In this document: piece by piece, positions 6,306 through 13,846 of the stretch
Layout of the letters: each line of letters opens with the position of its first letter
Numbering within the stretch: the stretch's first letter is position 1
NCBI GenBank assembly: GCA_030017355.1
Contig: JASEIR010000001.1
Coordinates: forward strand, 1-15,782
Origin: Actinomycetota bacterium
GTDB taxonomy: Bacteria > Actinomycetota > Aquicultoria > Aquicultorales > Aquicultoraceae
DNA length: 15,782 nucleotides
Direction: 5' to 3'
The notes under the pieces: model-generated
Told to the model about the DNA's origin: nothing
Databases searched by the model: none
The model's input: only the letters and a program-made list of their open reading frames with translations
Position numbers and translations under genes: made by a program

Positions 6306-6795
6306 GATAGAGGACCATTAGGGCTGGGACGATACAGGCAAACATTGAGTAATCTATAGAGATCCCTTTAGTAGGGGGGTCGGTCGGGGGAAAGTGCTTA
6401 TCCTCTTTCTCGATATGCGCAGGATAAAACGCGCTAAGTGTGTTCATCGCTCTAATAATATCTGCTAAAGCTTCGCTGCTGCCCCACCCATATCGCTCCT
6501 TGGCCTCAAGGAGTCCCTTGACGACTTCTAGTGCAAAGGCATGCTCCTGTATTAGCTCCCCCATCATCGCCCTGTGTTCAGGAAAGGGCGGCCACGCCTC
6601 TAGCTCACCAAAGAGGACGTGTTCTTCCTTGCCGCGATGGCAGAAGTCAGTATAGACCCTGAAGAAGTCGATGGCAATCTCAATAAACCTTTGGTCTGCC
6701 TTGCTTGTTTCCTGTATTCTTGAAAGCTCTCGCTTAAGCAGCGCTCTCATTCGTTCGATAAGCCTGTGCTCTGGCATCAATTGCCCGGTTGGCAT
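6253..6795 (-). CDS. Hemerythrin HHE domain protein with aberrant C-terminal tail
   Basis: A 180-residue protein from ATG 6795, chosen because AAGGAG lies 11 bases upstream; the in-frame GTG at 6819 would place that site inside the gene. Up to about residue 137 it is a four-helix hemerythrin-like domain with the expected diiron ligands: H10 (EHRLIERM), H53 and E57 (CHRGKEEH), H85 (QEHAF), H127 and E131 (HIEKEDKHF). Such proteins bind oxygen, NO or iron. After HFPP the sequence turns into a hydrophobic, Pro/Cys-containing stretch unlike the family's acidic last helix and runs antisense into the neighbouring membrane gene. C-rich runs at the break suggest a frameshift or a recombination junction. 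It is last in a run of minus-strand genes with the His-rich peptide and the DUF1540 pseudogene. Confidence 0.8.
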   Translation of the reverse strand: MPTGQLMPEHRLIERMRALLKRELSRIQETSKADQRFIEIAIDFFRVYTDFCHRGKEEHVLFGELEAWPPFPEHRAMMGELIQEHAFALEVVKGLLEAKERYGWGSSEALADIIRAMNTLSAFYPAHIEKEDKHFPPTDPPTKGISIDYSMFACIVPALMVLYPRHSLIAVLVNNLCRAP

Positions 6796-6880
6796 TATGT
6801 GGATATCTCCTTTTGACACATATCTACCCTTTTGCTGCAGACCATATTAATGTCGGAAGCAGACACAGACCGTAAGCCGC

Positions 6881-7042
6881 CTAAGCCACTTTCTTTTCGG
6901 ACAGAGCTTTTATTTCATCCATAATCTTTTTCAATTGATCCATCACCCGATCTAATTTCTCATTTGCTTCATCCAGTCTGTTTTCAATAGCCGGATGACG
7001 ATGCGCTTCATGGCCATGTTCGTACTCTTCGTGACGCATCAC
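6881..7042 (-). CDS. Short His-rich coiled-coil peptide
   Basis: About 53 residues. GGAGG at 7051-7055 lies 8 bases from GTG 7042 and 11 from ATG 7039; either may be used. The N-terminal part is rich in His and Glu (MRHEEYEHGHEAHRHP), a possible metal-binding patch; the rest is a regular amphipathic helix (ENRLDEANEKLDRVMDQLKK...) likely to form a coiled coil. No family is recognised. An upstream extension to 7144 is in frame but would ignore the strong ribosome site. It lies between a Cys-rich DUF1540 pseudogene and a diiron hemerythrin gene, all on one strand, which hints at a shared metal or redox theme. Confidence 0.6.
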   Translation of the reverse strand: MMRHEEYEHGHEAHRHPAIENRLDEANEKLDRVMDQLKKIMDEIKALSEKKVA

Positions 7043-7103
7043 GATTCTCACCTCCATTTCGTGTCCTGCACCTGGACGTAAAGTAGGTATTGGATAACTT
7101 AGC

Positions 7104-7404
7104 TTAAACACCCGTACGATATGTGGTGCAATCTGCATGACCACCGTGGTTGACTACGGTGATTCCGGGAGCCATGCAATCGTTGTTCTAATTGAATCTG
7201 CACTGTGTGACGTTGCAAACCGACACATCGGGCATCCCCTGCGCCACCAGGGAAGTCAATTGCTGGGTGAAAGTATCGCACGTAGGATGTTGTTCGCCAA
7301 CGTTGATATCAGGTGCATGGCAAACCTTAGATCTGTTGTAACCACACTCCAACACCGTGCATGTCAAGACTGCCCCCGCTCAGTTTTTGTTCCTGTTGCG
7401 ACAT
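7104..7404 (-). pseudogene. Double-DUF1540 Cys-rich protein gene, broken by frameshift and amber codon
   Basis: ATG 7404 has a perfect AGGAGG 8 bases upstream and encodes MSQQEQKLSGG. A run of five G (plus-strand C run 7373-7377) then breaks the frame; removing one G gives AVLTCTVLECGYN and a complete DUF1540 domain (C-x3-x-C-x-YN-x4-C-x-A-x2-I-x-V ... C-x-TF). A linker leads to a second copy, VSVCNVTQCRFN, then TAG at 7188-7190, then NNDCMAPGITV and HADCTTY to a TAA at 7104. In both copies four positions separate the YN/FN pair from the third Cys, so the TAG occupies exactly one residue position. The span of 301 bases is one over a multiple of three. DUF1540 proteins are small, Cys-rich and probably metal-binding. 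Confidence 0.8.
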
Positions 7405-7499
7405 CGGTATCGCCTCCTAATCGTTATTCATTCTCCTTTATTGCCGTAAACGAGAAAAAGTATCTTATAGTGGAATATTTTCCTTGGGGGAATTAATTT

Positions 7500-8222
7500 A
7501 TGGTAAGGGTTGCTGCTGTTGGTGATGTACATACCCCGCTTGAGAGAAGTGCTGCCCAGTCGTTGAAGGTGGGTTTTACAAATATTAACAAAAAAGCCGA
7601 TATTTTGGCTATTGCTGGGGACCTTACTGCACATGGGCTGGCTGAGGAGGCAGAAACACTCATCTACGTTTTAGAGGATGTGAAAATTCCCATAGTTTGC
7701 GTTCTTGGTAACCATGACTACCATAATTTCCAGGAAAACGACATTAAAAGGGTTCTTGAAAAAGGCGACATAGTCGTGCTTGATGGCAATTCGACTGTCA
7801 TCGAGGTGGATGGCTACAAAGTTGGCTTTGCTGGAACGAAGGGTTTTGGCGGGGGATTTGGCTTAAGGGCACTTCCGGATTTTGGAGAAGAGATTTTCCG
7901 AAAGATGTACAGAGAGGGCATGAGTGAAGCAGAGAAAATAGGCAGGGGTCTTCAAAGCCTTGAAGCAGATTTTAAAATTGTTCTCCTTCATTACTCTCCT
8001 ATAAAAGAGACGCTTTATGGTGAGCCACCGGAGGTCTATGCTTTTCTTGGAGCATCGATTATGGCTGGCCCTATTGATAAGTATGGGGCAAATCTTGTTC
8101 TTCACGGACATGCTCACTATGGTACTGAAAAGGGTATGACAAGCGGTGGCGTCCCGGTTAGAAATGTAGCCATGTCAACCATGGGACGGCCATATATGGT
8201 TTATACGTTACCAGGTAGGTAA
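7500..8222 (+). CDS. Calcineurin-like metallophosphoesterase
   Basis: A 240-residue cytoplasmic metallophosphoesterase with every metal-ligand motif in order: D9 and H11 (GDVH), D41 (AGDLT), N71 and H72 (GNHDYH), H164 (LLHYSP), and H204 and H206 (GHAHYG). These bind two divalent metals for hydrolysis of phosphoesters; the substrate cannot be told from sequence. A glycine-rich insertion (KGFGGGFG, about 114-121) follows the GNHD block. The ATG at 7500 has only a weak ribosome site (GGGGG, about 9 bases upstream). It is divergent from the DUF1540 pseudogene and convergent with the larC transcript. It marks the right edge of the decayed region. Confidence 0.92.
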   Translation: MVRVAAVGDVHTPLERSAAQSLKVGFTNINKKADILAIAGDLTAHGLAEEAETLIYVLEDVKIPIVCVLGNHDYHNFQENDIKRVLEKGDIVVLDGNSTVIEVDGYKVGFAGTKGFGGGFGLRALPDFGEEIFRKMYREGMSEAEKIGRGLQSLEADFKIVLLHYSPIKETLYGEPPEVYAFLGASIMAGPIDKYGANLVLHGHAHYGTEKGMTSGGVPVRNVAMSTMGRPYMVYTLPGR

Positions 8223-8263
8223 CAGATAAAATGAATCTGAAATCAATAAATCAAATGAATATG

Positions 8264-8875
8264 CTAATGCCCGCTGCTGGGTAAGCTAGGTAGGTAAGCT
8301 ATTAAGCTATGGATAACCCAGTCTGGCACATGCGTGGCTGTCTGCTGGTCAGATTGGGCAAAGAAAAGAAGGGCTAGCATTCTTTTAAGCCTTGTCCTTG
8401 ATCTTTCGATAAAATAATTCCAATCAAGCCCGCCTTCGATTCCCTTGATGATTGATAATGCATCAAAAAGGTCTTTAGCTCTCTCTTCATTTAGAGAATG
8501 GGCTTTCATGATGATAAGGTCTTCTGGTGATATTACCCGATATATATAGCCACCAAGCTCTATTTCTTTTGTGTGCGCCCGCACTTCCGGAGTAAGCTGG
8601 ATACCGCCCATTGCTTCAAAAATAAGATCGACCTTAACCCCATTTTTAAAGCCTTGAAAGAGCCATTTAGGGTCGGTGCGACTTATCTCAAATCCAGCTT
8701 TTTCAAGGGCTATTAAAGCATCTTCAACATCTGTTTCGCGAACTAGAAAATCAATATCCGTTGTTTCTCTGGTTCGCCCGTATACCTGTACAGCAATTCC
8801 TCCGCAGAGTGCAAAATCAATCTTGCTCTGGCTTAATTGCTCGGCTGCTTTATTAAATACCTCCCATGCAGGCAA
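8264..8875 (-). CDS. Nucleotidyltransferase-fold protein (AbiEii/MNT-like)
   Basis: A 203-residue protein of the DNA polymerase beta-like nucleotidyltransferase fold: GG at residues 25-26 (ALCGGIAV), D40 and D42 in TTDIDFLV, and a third acidic residue D83 (VKVDLIFE). The region VISPEDLIIMKAHSLNEERAKDLFDAL is typical of AbiEii/AbiGii toxin-like and related minimal transferases. Start TTG 8875, with GAGAGG about 8 bases upstream inside the larC stop region; the larC stop is only 5 bases away, so the two are probably translationally coupled. No antitoxin partner is adjacent. Coupling to a cofactor gene makes a housekeeping role as likely as phage defence; function is unproven. Confidence 0.8.
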   Translation of the reverse strand: MPAWEVFNKAAEQLSQSKIDFALCGGIAVQVYGRTRETTDIDFLVRETDVEDALIALEKAGFEISRTDPKWLFQGFKNGVKVDLIFEAMGGIQLTPEVRAHTKEIELGGYIYRVISPEDLIIMKAHSLNEERAKDLFDALSIIKGIEGGLDWNYFIERSRTRLKRMLALLFFAQSDQQTATHVPDWVIHSLIAYLPSLPSSGH

Positions 8876-8880
8876 ATCGA

Positions 8881-10056
8881 TCAGCCTCTCCCAATCTTCT
8901 CGGCAGCCACCTTACGTGCCAGGTCATAGACCTCCTTGATTGGAATTCCTTGTTTGAAGGCAGCCTTTTTGCAATCCTCATATTCAGGAGCAATCGAGAT
9001 TACCTTCCCCTTATATGTGCCCACCTTGACGCGTATTTTACCAAGGGGCGTGTCTACTTTAATTGTCTCTCGCTCTGCTACTCTTCGCGATTGCTTAGAA
9101 ATCCGAAGCCCAAGCGTGGATGTTTCAGAAAATATTTTATCAATCACTGGCTCCTCAGACCCAAGTGAGACCAGAACGCTTAGCATAACTGCCGGCCTGT
9201 TCTTTTTCATTTCAATTGGGGTAAACCAAACATCGAGTGCACCAGTTTCCATTAGAGATTCCATGGTATATCCTAGAATCTCAGCCGGCACATCATCAAT
9301 GTTTGTCTCGATGAGCAAGACCTCTGCACCGCCCACCTCTTCGACTGTTTCTCCAGTAAGGATTCTTAAGACATTTGGGATTTCAAGTTTTTGAGAGCCA
9401 GCACCATAGCCGGTTTTCTCCAGCACCATTTGCGGAATTTCTTTACTAAATTCTGCGTATTGCATGAGCACTGCGGCTCCTGTTGGGGTAGTAAGTTCAG
9501 CTGAGATCCCTGAACTGTAAATAGGCGCATCAGCAAGTATCTCCAGCACAGCCGGAGTTGGCAAAGGCAGAACGCCGTGCTCTGTTTTAACCATTCCTAT
9601 TCCAGTTGCAACTGGCGAAGAATATATTTTTTCAATATCTAAGTAGTCGATACCAATAACACTTGAGATAACATCGACTATAGAGTCTGTCGCACCCACT
9701 TCGTGAAAATGAACCTGGTCGACAGCTTTTTTATGTATTTTTGCTTCTGCCTCGGCAATTCGCTTAAAGATTGCAAGTGAGTCGGCTTTAATTTTATCTG
9801 GTAGCTTGCTATCTTCGATCAGCTCGCGTATGTTGCTCCATGTTCTTATAACCTTCTGTTCTTGCGAAATGACGTCGAATTTTGTGGCGCTAATACCTTG
9901 CCTTAGCACAGGACGTGCCTTTATTTCGTAATTGCCTAGCGCAATCTTTCCAAGCTCGTCTTCAAGCTTTTCTAGCGGTAGGCCAAGATCAATCAGTGCA
10001 CCAACTATCATGTCTCCGCTAATGCCGGCAAAGCAGTTAAAATATGCTATTTTCAT
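8881..10056 (-). CDS. larC: Nickel insertion protein LarC (nickel-pincer cofactor synthesis)
   Basis: A 391-residue LarC, which inserts nickel into the pyridinium bis-thiocarboxylate nucleotide using CTP, the last step in making the nickel-pincer cofactor of lactate racemase and related enzymes. Family marks include the N terminus KIAYFNCFAGISGDM, the HFHEVGATDSIVDV block, ELTTPTGAA, and a C-terminal half (LLIETNIDDVPAEILGYTME, then KKNRPAVMLSVL). The start is ATG 10056, with GGAGG 8 bases upstream; an in-frame extension to 10128 lacks support. It is a single uninterrupted frame, whereas some lactobacilli make LarC by programmed frameshifting. LarA, LarB and LarE are not in the window, so they must lie elsewhere if the pathway is complete. 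It is the first gene of a pair with the transferase. Confidence 0.93.
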   Translation of the reverse strand: MKIAYFNCFAGISGDMIVGALIDLGLPLEKLEDELGKIALGNYEIKARPVLRQGISATKFDVISQEQKVIRTWSNIRELIEDSKLPDKIKADSLAIFKRIAEAEAKIHKKAVDQVHFHEVGATDSIVDVISSVIGIDYLDIEKIYSSPVATGIGMVKTEHGVLPLPTPAVLEILADAPIYSSGISAELTTPTGAAVLMQYAEFSKEIPQMVLEKTGYGAGSQKLEIPNVLRILTGETVEEVGGAEVLLIETNIDDVPAEILGYTMESLMETGALDVWFTPIEMKKNRPAVMLSVLVSLGSEEPVIDKIFSETSTLGLRISKQSRRVAERETIKVDTPLGKIRVKVGTYKGKVISIAPEYEDCKKAAFKQGIPIKEVYDLARKVAAEKIGRG

Positions 10057-10090
10057 TTTGCTGCCCTCCATATGTCTATGCGTAAGGCTT

Positions 10091-10096
10091 ATTTTA
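10091..10096 (-). promoter_or_regulatory. Probable -10 box for larC
   Basis: On the minus strand GGTAAAAT places a TAAAAT hexamer about 35 bases upstream of the larC start. It resembles the -10 boxes found before the tRNA-Ser genes in this window. No clear -35 hexamer is seen. Confidence 0.35.
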
Positions 10097-10145
10097 CCAT
10101 GAACTCTATTTGATGAATGACTATTCATACCAGCGAAATGAACCT

Positions 10146-10171
10146 TTAGTGTAACCGTGATGCTACACTAA
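10146..10171. promoter_or_regulatory. Operator-like inverted repeat between larC and DUF4446
   Basis: TTAGTGTA-N10-TACACTAA is a perfect 8-base inverted repeat in the divergent region. It covers the -35 region of the rightward promoter and lies upstream of the larC -10 box, so a dimeric regulator could affect either gene. The regulator is unknown. Confidence 0.5.
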
Positions 10172-10193
10172 TGCAAAGGTCGATGTTGTATTG

Positions 10194-10199
10194 TATAAT
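10194..10199 (+). promoter_or_regulatory. -10 box of the DUF4446 gene
   Basis: A perfect TATAAT; the -35 region is poor and overlaps the inverted repeat, suggesting activator dependence or regulation there. Transcription would start near 10206, downstream of the in-frame GTG at 10202, which supports ATG 10250 as the start of the gene. Confidence 0.5.
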
Positions 10200-10249
10200 C
10201 TGTGACAATCATTGCGCAAGTTTTTCTACCAAAAAGGGGCGCAAAAAGG

Positions 10250-10729
10250 ATGGTTATAGGCAACATAGCTCTTGCTGTACTTGGGTTGGCCTGGCTTGTT
10301 TTAGCATTGTGGCTGTTGATTATCTCACTTAAGGTGCGGGGCATTAAAAAACGTGAAAAGGTACTTGCTAAAGCAGTAAAAGAAGAAGACTTTGTTAATG
10401 TAGTCAAGAGAAGCTTTAGCGAGGTCCCTATTCTTCAAGAGAATTTTAAAGAGTTGAAAATGAAGCAAGATAAGCTCGCAGTTGCCCTGGATACGACGGT
10501 GCAACGAATCGGGTTAGTCCGATTTGATGCTTTTAGCGATGTTGGGGGAAAGCTAAGCTTTGCAGTGGCTCTGCTGAACAATCATGGTGATGGTGTGGTT
10601 ATAAGCACAATTAATGGTCGCCAAGAAAGCAGGAGTTATGCGAAGATTATAAGAGGCGGCAATTCGGAATACGCGCTATCTGATGAGGAGCGCCAGGCTA
10701 TATCAGAGGCACTTGCACGTAAAGTATGA
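10250..10729 (+). CDS. DUF4446 family membrane-anchored protein
   Basis: A 159-residue protein with one N-terminal helix (NIALAVLGLAWLVLALWLLIIS), a basic Lys/Arg-rich stretch, a helical region likely to form a coiled coil (residues about 60-90) and the conserved DUF4446 C-terminal block: GLVRFDAFSDVGGKLSFAVALLNNHGDGVVISTINGR, then YAKII and LSDEE. The family is common in Firmicutes and Actinobacteria, often near the chromosome-partition or serS region, and has no assigned biochemical role. The start is taken as ATG 10250 because the likely promoter -10 box lies at 10194-10199; a GTG at 10202 would precede the transcription start. It is on the same strand as pheA, 59 bases upstream of it. Confidence 0.85.
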   Translation: MVIGNIALAVLGLAWLVLALWLLIISLKVRGIKKREKVLAKAVKEEDFVNVVKRSFSEVPILQENFKELKMKQDKLAVALDTTVQRIGLVRFDAFSDVGGKLSFAVALLNNHGDGVVISTINGRQESRSYAKIIRGGNSEYALSDEERQAISEALARKV

Positions 10730-10788
10730 AATCACATAATACATTAGGCTTTATGTTAGGCTGAATTTAGCTGAAAGGATTGTAGGTT

Positions 10789-11643
10789 TTGAGGAAAAAG
10801 CAAGGTACAAAAATCGGGTTTTTGGGCCCCTGGGGGACATATTCTCAGGAAGCACTTTTTAAGCTCTTGCCAGTAAGAGAAGATGATATAGTCCCATATC
10901 CAACCGAGGCCGATGTAATAAGGGCAGTTGAGCGAGGCGAAGTGGAAGCTGGCGTTGTGCCAATAGAAAACTCCATCGAGGGGTCGGTAAATGTAACCCT
11001 TGATGTGCTGGCTTTCGAGACAAGTCTATATATTCAAAAAGAAGTAATCATACCAATTAGTCATAACTTAATTGCAAGGCCAGGCGTAAAGCTAGAAGAT
11101 ATTACAACGATTGTTTCTCACCCCCAGCCTATCGCTCAGTGCCGCCGCTATCTGTCCACTAAGCTTCCAAATGCAAGCATCGAATTTGCAAACAGCACTG
11201 CTGCGGCAGTAAAACTAGTTTCAGAGCAAAACCGGCCAATGGCAGCGATTGGTACAAAGCTTGCCGCTGATTTATATGGTCTAAGTATTATCGACTCTGG
11301 AATCGAGGACTTTGAAGACAACCAAACCCGTTTTGTTCTTATTGGAAAAGACCTTACTAAGCGAACAGGCCATGATAAAACATCCATAGTTTGCTTTATT
11401 TTTGTAGATAGGCCGGGCAGCCTTCTGCAAATCTTGCAGGAATTTGCTTATCGCTATATAAACCTAACTAAAATACAATCAAGGCCAACAAAAAAGGCGC
11501 TAGGAGATTATTGTTTCTTTATTGATTTTGAAGGTCACATCGAGGATGAAGTGGTTGAGTCTGTTTTAAAGTGCTTAAAGTGTAAAATAAGAGAGGTCAA
11601 GATTTTAGGGTCATACCCAATGGCGGATGGAGTGGAAAGCTAG
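10789..11643 (+). CDS. pheA: Prephenate dehydratase with ACT domain
   Basis: A 284-residue monofunctional prephenate dehydratase, converting prephenate to phenylpyruvate for phenylalanine synthesis. The catalytic region has GPWGTYSQEA (13-22), VVPIENSIEGSVNVTLD, the STAAA segment (136-140) and the signature TRF at 180-182. The C-terminal ACT domain (about 199-276) has DRPGSLL and a variant QSRP (230-233) in place of the common ESRP motif involved in phenylalanine binding, so feedback control is probably kept. The start is TTG 10789 behind AAAGGA; no ATG exists near it. The TAG stop overlaps the serS GTG by one base (TAGTG), indicating coupled translation. No chorismate mutase domain is present. 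Confidence 0.95.
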   Translation: MRKKQGTKIGFLGPWGTYSQEALFKLLPVREDDIVPYPTEADVIRAVERGEVEAGVVPIENSIEGSVNVTLDVLAFETSLYIQKEVIIPISHNLIARPGVKLEDITTIVSHPQPIAQCRRYLSTKLPNASIEFANSTAAAVKLVSEQNRPMAAIGTKLAADLYGLSIIDSGIEDFEDNQTRFVLIGKDLTKRTGHDKTSIVCFIFVDRPGSLLQILQEFAYRYINLTKIQSRPTKKALGDYCFFIDFEGHIEDEVVESVLKCLKCKIREVKILGSYPMADGVES

Positions 11644-12926
11644 TGCTTGACTTAAAGTGGGTTAGAGAAAACCTGGATATTGTCCAAAAGGCAATTGAAA
11701 ACCGAAACATGAAAGTTGACCTAACTCGTTTTAGGGAACTAGATGCTGAGAGGCGCCGACTAATAGTAGATGTTGAGCAACTAAAGAACCGAAGAAATGT
11801 TGTCTCTAGTGAAATAGCAAAGCTTAAGAAAGCCGGGGAGCCAGCTGAAGATAAGATTGCCGCCATGCGCGAGCTTGGTGAGGAGATCAAAAGACTTGAT
11901 GAAAGGCTTGCAGAGATCGAAGATGCCTTAAGCGCAATAATGTTAGATATACCAAATATACCAGATAAAAGCGTACCTATTGGGCCAGATGAGAGCGCAA
12001 ATGTTGTTATCCGGACTTGGGGTGAGCCGCCAAAATTTGATTTTGAACCACGACCTCATTGGGACTTAGGAATCGATCTTGGAATCCTTGATTTTGAGCG
12101 CGCAGCCAAGATAGCAAAAGCCCGCTTTGTTCTTTATTGGGATATTGGTGCACGCCTCGAGCGAGCACTTCTTAACTTTATGTTGGATCTTCACACTAAA
12201 GAGCATGGATATACAGAGGTATTCCCCCCTATTCTGGTAAATAGCGCAAGTCTTGTTGGCACGGGTCAGCTACCAAAGTTTGCTGATGATCTATTTAAGG
12301 TGCAAAATGAGGACTTGTATCTGATACCAACGGCTGAGGTGCCTGTAACAAACATTCATCGAGACGAGATACTTGCAGCCAAGGACCTGCCTCGTTATTA
12401 CTGTGCCTATACACCATGCTTTAGAAGTGAGGCTGGGGCTTATGGTAAAGATACAAGGGGGCTTATTCGGCATCATCAGTTTAACAAGGTAGAGCTAGTA
12501 AAATTTGTCCATCCTGACACCTCTTATGATGAGCTTGAAAGACTGACTGCAAATGCCGAGAGAGTCCTGCAGCTTCTAAATATACACTATAGGGTTGTTG
12601 CGCTATCCACAGGCGATTTAGGCTTCTCTGCGGCTAAAACATATGATATTGAAGTCTGGCTGCCTGGCTTCGGCGGATACAAGGAAATATCTTCGTGCAG
12701 CAACTTTGAGGATTTTCAAGCCAGACGGGCCAATATAAAGTTTAGAGAAGAACCAAAAGCTAAACCCCGCTTTGTCCATACACTAAACGGCTCCGGTTTA
12801 GCAATAGGCCGGACAGTTGCTGCTGTTCTTGAAAACTACCAGCAAGCAGATGGCACCATTGCAATACCTGAGGTCCTTAAACCCTACATGGCAGGAGCAG
12901 AAAAAATCACCCCTAGGCTGTTTTAA
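11643..12926 (+). CDS. serS: Seryl-tRNA synthetase
   Basis: A 427-residue class II synthetase that charges tRNA-Ser. It has the N-terminal antiparallel coiled-coil arm (about residues 1-105), which contacts the long variable arm of tRNA-Ser, then the catalytic core: TAEVPVTNIHRDE, motif 2 (CFRSEAGAYGKDTRGLIRHHQF) and motif 3 (GSGLAIGRTVAAVLENYQ). Length and motifs are complete. Start GTG 11643 overlaps the pheA stop by one base; GGAG lies about 10 bases upstream. The gene sits upstream of four tRNA-Ser genes, so enzyme and substrates are gathered in about 4 kb. Confidence 0.97.
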   Translation: MLDLKWVRENLDIVQKAIENRNMKVDLTRFRELDAERRRLIVDVEQLKNRRNVVSSEIAKLKKAGEPAEDKIAAMRELGEEIKRLDERLAEIEDALSAIMLDIPNIPDKSVPIGPDESANVVIRTWGEPPKFDFEPRPHWDLGIDLGILDFERAAKIAKARFVLYWDIGARLERALLNFMLDLHTKEHGYTEVFPPILVNSASLVGTGQLPKFADDLFKVQNEDLYLIPTAEVPVTNIHRDEILAAKDLPRYYCAYTPCFRSEAGAYGKDTRGLIRHHQFNKVELVKFVHPDTSYDELERLTANAERVLQLLNIHYRVVALSTGDLGFSAAKTYDIEVWLPGFGGYKEISSCSNFEDFQARRANIKFREEPKAKPRFVHTLNGSGLAIGRTVAAVLENYQQADGTIAIPEVLKPYMAGAEKITPRLF

Positions 12927-13132
12927 CCCATTTATCTCAATGCCTAAGGTTCCCACCTGTACTTGCCTACTTTATGCTAAGGCAGAAAAGGGCAATTGTC
13001 GATTAATTGGGTAGGCTCATGGAAATAAGCTTTGCGTCCTGTATTTCATGGGTATGATAAGCAGATGATATTTTACTAAAGCTTAGGTACATAATTCTTT
13101 AAATTCTTTAAGCGTGAAAAGGAAGGCGTCAC
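12927..13132 (+). other. Intergenic region after serS, no gene seen
   Basis: About 200 bases without a convincing coding frame. It holds a possible long-range pairing (GCCTAC near 12965 with GTAGGC near 13011) and a direct repeat of ATTCTTTAA around 13095. No terminator with a T tract is evident after serS. Confidence 0.4.
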
Positions 13133-13711
13133 TTGAAAAAAATCACCCTTTTAATAATCGCGATTGCAATAGCTATGATTTCAATTGCTGTGGTGATACC
13201 TGGGCCGCATAGCAAGCAAGCCCAGTACACCCCTCTTTCAAGATTTGACAATAAAAGCTTGAGAAACTTTGTGCGGGCAAATGTCCCCTTTAATGTTACA
13301 GATGTGCGCATAAACCGACCTCAAGGTTTAGTCATAGTCTACTATCTTAATCGCATGGCAAAAGATGAGAACGCCGCCATCTTTAATGCCGCTAGTAGTG
13401 CAGAGTATATAATGCCGCTTCTTTTTAAACTTCCTGGGGTTAAGAAGGTAAAAGTTGTTGAGCTGTGCCCTTTTGAAGATTTAGATGGCAATCGCAGAAT
13501 AAAACCAGCAGTTTCAATTACATTTGATAAACGTATTGCTGATAGAGTAAATTGGGGCGAGATTGATTCAGTGAACAAAGCAGCCATTATCTCGCTTGCA
13601 TCTGAAGTCTTTGTCCATCAGGCAATTAGAGACGATTTGTATAATAGAGATGCTATTATGGTATTGGAGATGCAACAGGAAGACAGCAGCCAATTAAGCA
13701 ACAACCATTAA
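13133..13711 (+). CDS. Hypothetical signal-anchored protein
   Basis: A 192-residue protein starting at TTG 13133 with GGAAGG 6 bases upstream. Residues 1-22 (MKKITLLIIAIAIAMISIAV) form a signal peptide or membrane anchor, and the following 170 residues are soluble and mixed in charge, with no Cys pattern or repeats. Segments such as VNVPF-like NVPFNVTDVRINRP and PGVKKVKVVELCPFEDLDGNRRIKPAVSITFDK look like a compact extracytoplasmic alpha/beta domain. No family is recognised. It stands alone between serS and tRNA-Ser(TGA), with no visible partner. Confidence 0.75.
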   Translation: MKKITLLIIAIAIAMISIAVVIPGPHSKQAQYTPLSRFDNKSLRNFVRANVPFNVTDVRINRPQGLVIVYYLNRMAKDENAAIFNAASSAEYIMPLLFKLPGVKKVKVVELCPFEDLDGNRRIKPAVSITFDKRIADRVNWGEIDSVNKAAIISLASEVFVHQAIRDDLYNRDAIMVLEMQQEDSSQLSNNH

Positions 13712-13763
13712 GGTACAACTGGCTCTTATGATATTTCTGAAGAACAATAGCTAACACCTTATG

Positions 13764-13792
13764 TTGTTTTAATGCACTCAACTTGGTAAAAT
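13764..13792 (+). promoter_or_regulatory. Promoter of tRNA-Ser(TGA)
   Basis: TTGTTT (13764-13769) and TAAAAT (13787-13792) lie 17 bases apart. Transcription would begin about 48 bases before the tRNA. The context GGTAAAATTA recurs before other tRNA-Ser genes here. Confidence 0.45.
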
Positions 13793-13846
13793 TATTACGC
13801 GGTTCCGGAGTCCTTTGATATTATTTGCCCAGCTAAACGTTACATT

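Noticed and set aside
3456..7404. TAG read as a sense codon
   Set aside because: Two broken genes contain in-frame TAG, but TAG also ends intact genes here (pheA, the 5835-6305 membrane gene), and both affected genes also carry frameshifts, so decay is the simpler reading.
7405..7435. Four-codon upstream frame (MNND) before the DUF1540 gene
   Set aside because: Its ATG is too close to the GGAG before it, and a frame this short is expected by chance.
7137..7496. Plus-strand open frame of 119 residues
   Set aside because: It is antisense to the DUF1540 pseudogene, whose domain patterns clearly mark the minus strand as coding.
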